Assembly: GCF_018294505.1 (NCBI RefSeq)
Contig: NC_057810.1
Span: 204,184,113 to 204,248,112 of the forward strand
DNA from: Triticum aestivum
Taxonomy: Eukaryota; Streptophyta; Magnoliopsida; Poales; Poaceae
Direction of reading: 5' to 3'
DNA: 64,000 nt
Shown: one piece after another, positions 58,408 to 64,000 of the stretch
How positions within the stretch are numbered: position 1 is the first letter of the stretch
Layout of the letters: every line of letters begins with the position of its first letter
The notes under the pieces: generated by a model
The model's database searches: none
Told to the model about the DNA's origin: nothing
Seen by the model: only the letters and a program-made list of their open reading frames with translations
Translations under genes and position numbers: made by a program

Positions 58408-59940
58408 TCCATCGGGCGGTTCAACATATGTGATCCTTTGAAAACACTTTATGTTTTTGGCTCACTGAGTCATGTAATAGGCTAGTGAAACTTTGCTCTG
58501 TCGTGCCATCGTGCACGTTTGTGTTTTGCGCAACATTGTCTGATCCGCCAGTTGAAAGCTATCACTTTATGCTTATGATGACGTTGATTTATGTAGATGA
58601 GAATTAGTATTATCCTGGATACAAACAGATTACAAGTGCCATGGCGGTGTACCGCCGGACGGGTCATAACACCCTATATAAAACCACTAGTGACTAAAAT
58701 AGTTCATTACCAGGGCTGGTTTAATCATAACCATATATGATTTATAAAAATATCATACATGTGATACTTGATCATACTGCTGGCTTATCATACCAGTGCA
58801 GTAAGAGTTCCAACCCAAAGATTGAAAGCACATCTCCATATTTTAATGGACCCATGCTATAAGCTTACAATGTTGTAAATAAGGGGTAACATCCCAAACT
58901 TTAGAGCCATAACTCTAGACATAAGATTATTATTTTCTGGCGACTTAAAGTCCACCATCCTGGCGGGTTACAAAAACCCAAATACACTCAAATATGTGAT
59001 ATAGACAAGTCTGCTTGGCCCAACTTGCGAAAACCATATGGTAAGAAAAAAATGAAAGAAATCTAAGATGGAAAAGAAATCCAAAAAATACAAGGCTTTT
59101 ATAGGCCGCGAAGCCAAAATTTTCTTCTTCAATGAAACTAACATAATAGTTGTTGGAGTATCCGCGCTTTCTATAAGCCCACTCTCACATGACCCAATCG
59201 ACATTTTAACCTGGATAAGTTCAGGGTCTTTAAAAGATTGAATTATCGAGAGTACGGCTAGGTCGGAGTAGCATCGTGCAAAACAGGCCGGTTTAACCAA
59301 GTTTCATAGAAGGCGGCTTATCAGCCTAAGCTTCTCCTTGTGTTCTGTAATCTGGCTCTTTCATGACCCAATCAATGTCTTAATCTTAACAAGTTCAGGG
59401 TCTCTTTATAAGGGATTGACTTGTTAAGGACAGGGCGGGTCATCCAGGATTACCTGGTCGAAGAGCATCTTGGATACAGGCCGGATAACCCGGATTTTTG
59501 GTGAATACACCTGGCATCCATGCCAATCAAGAGGGTTCTTTGAACAGGAAGCCCCCAAGTGATATACTTCTGAGCTGTGCTCAGCGGGTACCTATGTGTG
59601 AGCTGTGTTATGCATCCAACTCTCTTTGGTCCCTGTAACTTGGGTAGCAAGCCCCCAAGTGTTTTTGTAAGCATGGCTTATAAGCCGGATCAAAGGGTAA
59701 TCATAGCTTCACTCAATAAGCCGGAAGCCCCCATATGACCATATGAAATGTCAATAAAGACTCATTGTTATTAGAAATGAAACGACAGAGGCCCTGCTTT
59801 ATCAGGGATGCCAGCTTTATTATATTGATCATAATATATACATTGTCAAAATATGTACATCAGAAGAGCCGATGGCTCAGGCATAGTAAGGCCGAAGGTG
59901 AGCAATATTCCACGGCCGCCAGGTCTCCTCCTCCAACTTG
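58408..59940. other. Element C spacer between the convergent genes
   Basis: Non-coding region between the 3' ends of the plus-strand gene and the minus-strand pol gene. It contains three of seven copies of a GCCCCCAAGT-like motif (59551, 59651, 59727; others at 56992, 57132, 57212, 57293). Confidence 0.6.
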
Positions 59941-59949
59941 CGTGAGTCC

Positions 59950-61045
59950 TTGTGGTCTCAAACATAGATAAGGTAGTATGACCCATTGTTCAGATTCTTG
60001 CCGACCACGAAGGGTCCTTTCCAAGGTGGGGATAGCTTGTGCATATCAGTTTGATCCTGGATAAGCCAGAGCACCAAATCACCTTCCTAAAAGGTTCTGG
60101 TCTTAACCCGGCGGCTGTGATAGCGGCGTAGATCTTGCTGGTAAATCGCCGAATGAGCCGCTGCAAGGTCACGCTCCTCATCTGACTGGTCAAGTGCATC
60201 CTGACATGCTTTTTCATTATCAGCTTCAGCATAAGGTGCCACGCGGGGCGAGTCGTGACGGATGTCACTAGGGAGAACCACTTCTGCTCCATAAACCATA
60301 AAGAAAGGCGTGTAACCCGTAGATCTGTTGGGGTAGTATGGATACTCCATATCACTAAGGGTAACTCCTCCACCCAACAACCCGGCATCCTCTGCAAAGG
60401 AACCATAAGTCGAGGCTTGATGCCTCTCAAAATTTCTTGATTGGCTCTCTCAGCTTGACCATTGGATTGGGGGTGAGCCACCGATGATACATCAAGTCGA
60501 ATATGCTCACGTTGACAGAACTCTTTCATAGCACCCTTGGACAGATTAGTGCCATTATCAGTTATAATGCTTTGGGGAAAACCAAAACGGAAAATCACCT
60601 TTTTGGTGAACTAAACTGTTGTTGCCGCGTCACACTTACTGACCGGCTCTGCTTCAACCCACTTTGTGAATTTGTCAACTACCACCAAAAGGTGGGTCTT
60701 CTTATCCTTGGACCTTTTGAAAGGCCCAACCATATCAAGCCCCCAGACTGCAAACAGACAAGTAATTGGAACCATCCTCAATTCTTGAGCCGGCACGTGA
60801 GCTCGCCGTGAAAATTTCTGACAACCATCACATTTACTGACCAAATCCTCTACATCAGCATGAGCCGTCAGCCAATAAAATCCATGACGAAAAGCTTTAG
60901 CCACGAGAGATTTAGAACCGACATGATGACCACAATCCCCTTCATGAATCTCACGAAGAATCTCACGGCCCTCTTCCAGAGAAACACAACGTTGAAATGC
61001 CCCTGTAACACTACAATGGTGCAACTCTCCATTGACAATTGTCAT
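59950..61045 (-). pseudogene. pol: Element C integrase region of pol, disrupted
   Basis: Zinc-binding H-H-C-C block (EGDCGHHVGSKSL, SKCDGCQKFSRR), then the catalytic triad: Asp in LDMVGPFKRS, Asp in IITDNGTNLS, Glu in NGQAERANQEI. STGYTPFFMVYGAEVVLPSD follows, and a C-terminal SPPWKGPFVVGKNLNNGSYY block ends near 59950. Breaks: TAG at 60611-60613 and a frameshift near 60385. Confidence 0.85.
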
Positions 61046-61057
61046 CGACTTAGACCG

Positions 61058-62542
61058 TCAGGTTATCTGCTTGGCTAAAGTTTCATCTTCAGGTAACTCA
61101 CCCCGGGTCATATAAGCCAAATATGGGATTGTCCAATCTGGAATAGCATGAAGAGCCGCCACCAATTGTGCCTCCGGGTCAGGAATACCCAGATCTTCTT
61201 CTATAGGCAACTTAACTGAAGGGTTATGCAGAATATCCAAGAAAGTGTTAGGTGGCACCGGCTTACGCTGGGACCCTAACCGGCTTAAGGCATCATCCAT
61301 CTCATTTTCCCTCCGATCGACATGTTCCACTTGATAACCCTTGAAGTGCCCAGCAATAGCATCAACCTCGTGGCGGTAAGCCTCCATGGGTGGATCCTTA
61401 GAATCCCATTTGCCTGAAACTTGCTAAACTACTAAGTCTGAGTCGTCGAAACATCTCACCCGACTTAAATTCATCTCCTTAGCCATCCGAAGGCCATGGA
61501 GCAAGGCTTCATAGTCGGCTGCAATGTTAGTACATGGAAACATCAACCTTAAAACGTAACAAAACTTGTCACCTCGAGGGGAAGCTAAGACAACTCCAGC
61601 CCCCGTGCCCTCCAAATGCCTGGACCCATCAAAGTGAATAGTCCAATATGTGTTATCTGGCTTCTCTTCAAGCATCTGCAGCTCTGTCCAGTCATTGATG
61701 AAATCCACAAGTTCTTGAGACTTGATTGGCGTACGAGGCATATACTTCAAACCGTGAGGCCCAAGCTCAATGGCCCACTTGGCTACCCGACCTGTGGCTT
61801 CTCTGTTCTGAATAATATCCCCTAAGGGAGCAGAACTAACCAGAGTGATGGGATGACCCAAAAAATACTGCTTAAGCTTCCGACTGGCCATGAACACCCT
61901 GTATAAGAGCTTCTGCCAGTGCGGATACCTCTGCTTGGACTCAATAAGCACTTCACTGATGTAGTAAACCGGCCTCTGAACCGAATACTCCTTGCATGCC
62001 TCCTTTCATTCCACCACAATAGCTACGCTGACAGCCCGGGCATTAGCAGGCACATATAACAACAACGGCTCCTTATAAATAGGAGCAGCAAGAACTGGCG
62101 GCTCAGCTAGCTGTTTCTTCAAGGCTTCAAATGCTTCATTAGCAGGATCACTCCAGACAAAATTATCTATCTTTTTCATCATCTGATACAGAGGGATAGC
62201 CTTCTCTCCCAACCGACTTATGAACCGGCTTAGAGCCGCAATACGACCCGCCAGACGTTGAACAACGTTGACACACGCCGGCTTAGCCAAGGAGGTAATG
62301 GCCTTGATCTTCTCCGGGTTAGCTTCAATGCCTCTGTTAGAAACCAAAAAACCCAAGAGCTTGCCTATTGGCACACCAAAAACGCACTTGGCCGGGTTAA
62401 GCATCATCATGTAGACCCGGAGATTGTCAAAGGTCTCCTTGAAATCATCTATCAAGGTTTCCTTCTTTCTAGACTTTACCACAATATCATCCACATAAGC
62501 ATGAACATTGCGCTCAATCTCATTATGAAGACAATTCTGCAC
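61058..62542 (-). pseudogene. pol: Element C RT C-terminus, RNase H and second RNase H-like domain
   Basis: The RT active site YVDDIVVKSRKKETLIDDF (about 62490-62440) is followed by the thumb, and by a first, degenerate RNase H region (ANEAFEALKKQLAEPPVLAA, YPHWQKLLYRVFMASRKLKQ). A second RNase H-like domain of the archaeal/plant type then begins with YWTIHFDGSRHLEGTGAGVV and YEALLHGLRMAKEMNLSRV (61650-61424), and ADALSRLGSQ-like MDDALSRLGSQRKP text follows. A stop lies at 61424 and frameshifts near 62000 and 61420. Two RNase H domains are a mark of the Tat lineage. Confidence 0.75.
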
Positions 62543-63185
62543 ACATCACTGGTAACTCGCCTGGGCGCTCTTGAGGCCTAAAGGCATAGAAACATAACAG
62601 AAGGCTCTAAAGGAGTGATGAAAGATGTCTTCTCCTGGTCCTTAACTGCCATCTTGATCTGATGATAACCTGAATAAGCATCCAAAAAGCTCATACGCTC
62701 ACAACTTGCTGTAGCATCAATAATTTGATTAATACAGGGGAGAGCAGAAGGATCAGCTGGACAAGCCCTATTTAAGTCTGTCTAATCCACACACATACGC
62801 CAAGTGCCATTCTTCTTAAGTACCAGTACCGGGTTAGATAACCACTCAGGATGAAAAACTTCAACAATGAACCCAGCCGCCAAGAGCCTTTCTTCACTAA
62901 AACAACGAAGGAATTGCTTGACCGGCTTAAACTTCGAATCAATATTATGAGTATGCTCAGCGAGTTCCCTCGGTACACCTGGCATATCAGAAGGTTTCCA
63001 TGCAAAGATGTCCCGATTCTCACGGATGAACTCGATGAGCGCGCTTTCCTATTTTGGATCCAGATTAGCACTGATGCTGAACTGCTTGGATGAATCGCCA
63101 GGAACAAAATCATCTAGCTTAGTGTCATCTGCCGACTTAAACTTCAACAAGGGATCATGCTTTGTCGTTGGCTTCTTCAAAGATG
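62543..63185 (-). pseudogene. pol: Element C reverse transcriptase N-terminal half, heavily broken
   Basis: DSKFKPVKQFLRCF, GFIVEVFHPEWLSNPVLVLK and KNGTWRMCVD at 62985-62785, then DLNRACPADPSALPCINQII-like and SFLDAYSGYHQIKM-like blocks in shifted frames to about 62560. Several frameshifts and stops mean no continuous frame. Confidence 0.75.
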
Positions 63186-63788
63186 TCACATCTGCGGGTC
63201 AACATTGTCCTTGTAGAACTTCAACTCCTCTGTAGCGCAAACATACTCAGCATAAGCTGCGCCACCCTCTTCACACTTCAAAGCTATCTTCCGGCTTCCA
63301 TGCACTTTGATAGTTCCCTTGTAACCCGGCATCTTGAGCTGCAAATAAATATAACAAGGTTGTGCCATGAACTTGGCATAAGGCGGCCGTCCGAATAGAG
63401 CATGATACGGGATTTGAATCTTGACCACTTCAAAGGTTAACGTCTCGGCCCTAGAATCATATTCATCCCCAAAGGCTAGTTCCAAAGAGATCTTGCCTAC
63501 AGGATATGCCGACTTACCAGGCACCACTCCATGGAAAACAGTATTGGACGGCTTAAGATTTTTGTCAGTCAACCCCATACGACGGAAAGTATCATATTAA
63601 AGGATATTAATACTACTACATCCATCCATGAGTACCTTAGTGAACTTGTACCCTCCAACCTGAGGTGCTACGACCAAAGCCAAGTGACCCGGATTATCAA
63701 CCCGGGGAGGATGATCCTCTCGACTCCAAACAATGGGCTGCTCAGACCATCGCAAGTAATGGGGAACCACCGGCTCAATGGCATTCAC
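63186..63788 (-). pseudogene. pol: Element C protease region
   Basis: One frame with a single TAA at 63597-63599 (Tyr expected). The active-site-like block VLMDGCSSINIL keeps the Asp; YHALFGRPPYAKFMA and ALKCEEGGAAYA follow. Upstream (63789-64000) is Gln/Asn-rich gag C-terminal sequence in poor frame, cut by the window edge. Confidence 0.75.
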
Positions 63789-64000
63789 AGCTCTTTTATG
63801 GAGCTTCTGATCCCGCTTGCAAAGGCTTGTGGTGAAGACGTGGTACTGCCCACTATTTAACTGCTTCGGATTATTCTGATAACCGGACTACTACTGCTGA
63901 TGATTCCCCTGATTATTCTACTGGTTGTAACCACCCTGATGACCTTGGCTTTGAAAACCGAAGCTGGAACAGCCCCCTCCATGACCGGACCATGAGGGCC

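Larger units (their letters stand above)
53414..64000 (-). mobile_element. Element C: Tat-lineage gypsy retrotransposon, truncated by the window
   Basis: Order on the minus strand: (gag and 5' LTR outside), protease, RT, RNase H, a second RNase H-like domain, integrase, then a long region carrying a gene on the opposite strand, purine tract and 3' LTR. The YVDDIVVKS motif in RT, the doubled RNase H and the antisense ORF fit the Tat group (relatives: Grande, Retand). It inserted into the 5' LTR of element B. Numerous stops and frameshifts show it is inactive. Confidence 0.85.

Noticed and set aside
62772..63113. 113-codon minus-strand frame
   Set aside because: Out-of-frame shadow of the element C reverse transcriptase; the true RT blocks are in another frame.
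1..64000. CRISPR arrays, tRNA and rRNA genes, bacterial operons
   Set aside because: No direct-repeat/spacer pattern and no cloverleaf or rRNA sequence. The only tRNA-like match is complementary primer-binding sites of retrotransposons.

Overview
The window looks like a piece of a large grass nuclear genome, most likely wheat, Aegilops or a close Triticeae relative. Evidence: nested LTR retrotransposons with Athila-, Tat- and copia-type proteins, a plant L1-type LINE with poly-A tail and 13-bp target duplication, CACTA-like sub-terminal repeats, a grass F-box/LRR gene remnant, GT-AG introns, and two runs of N. There are no bacterial, plasmid or phage features. Family names such as Sukkula, Sabrina and WHAM are suggestions from memory; I could not search a database.

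Layout. 1-4741: part of a very long minus-strand LTR with a TATA box and a 493-N gap. 4742-9870: low-copy or unrecognised DNA with a MITE-like palindromic segment and a Stowaway-like terminus. 9901-10945: the best candidate for a cellular gene, minus strand, with a 5'UTR intron and two coding exons whose splice phases agree. 11811-13519: an F-box/LRR pseudogene with intact introns but a nonsense codon and two frameshifts. About 13980-19804: modular repeats including a 1.65-kb tandem duplication, then CACTA-like sub-terminal repeats ending at a damaged CACTA terminus fused to an LTR.

19805 to the end is nested retrotransposons. Element A (plus, 19805-27422) and element B (minus, 38692 to beyond 53413) are the same non-autonomous gypsy family. 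They code only for gag and a retropepsin-like domain, have a long non-coding spacer, and lie tail to tail around a copia fragment (27423-28387 plus 38611-38691). Element D (minus, 28388-38610), a complete Athila-type element, sits in the copia fragment with target duplication ATACC. A LINE (plus, 43419-50770) sits in the gag-protease gene of B. Element C (minus, 53414 to beyond 64000), a Tat-type element, sits in the LTR of B. Inferred order: copia first, then A and B, then D, LINE and C.

A, B and D share a primer-binding site matching tRNA-Asp, a purine tract of the form AAGCTTGGRG repeated after the last ORF, and a 13-base motif. These suggest that non-autonomous A/B could use proteins from a D-like partner. 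Element C carries, on the strand opposite its pol gene, a spliced gene with its own TATA box and leader intron. No retrotransposon gene here is fully open, so all copies seen are probably inactive.
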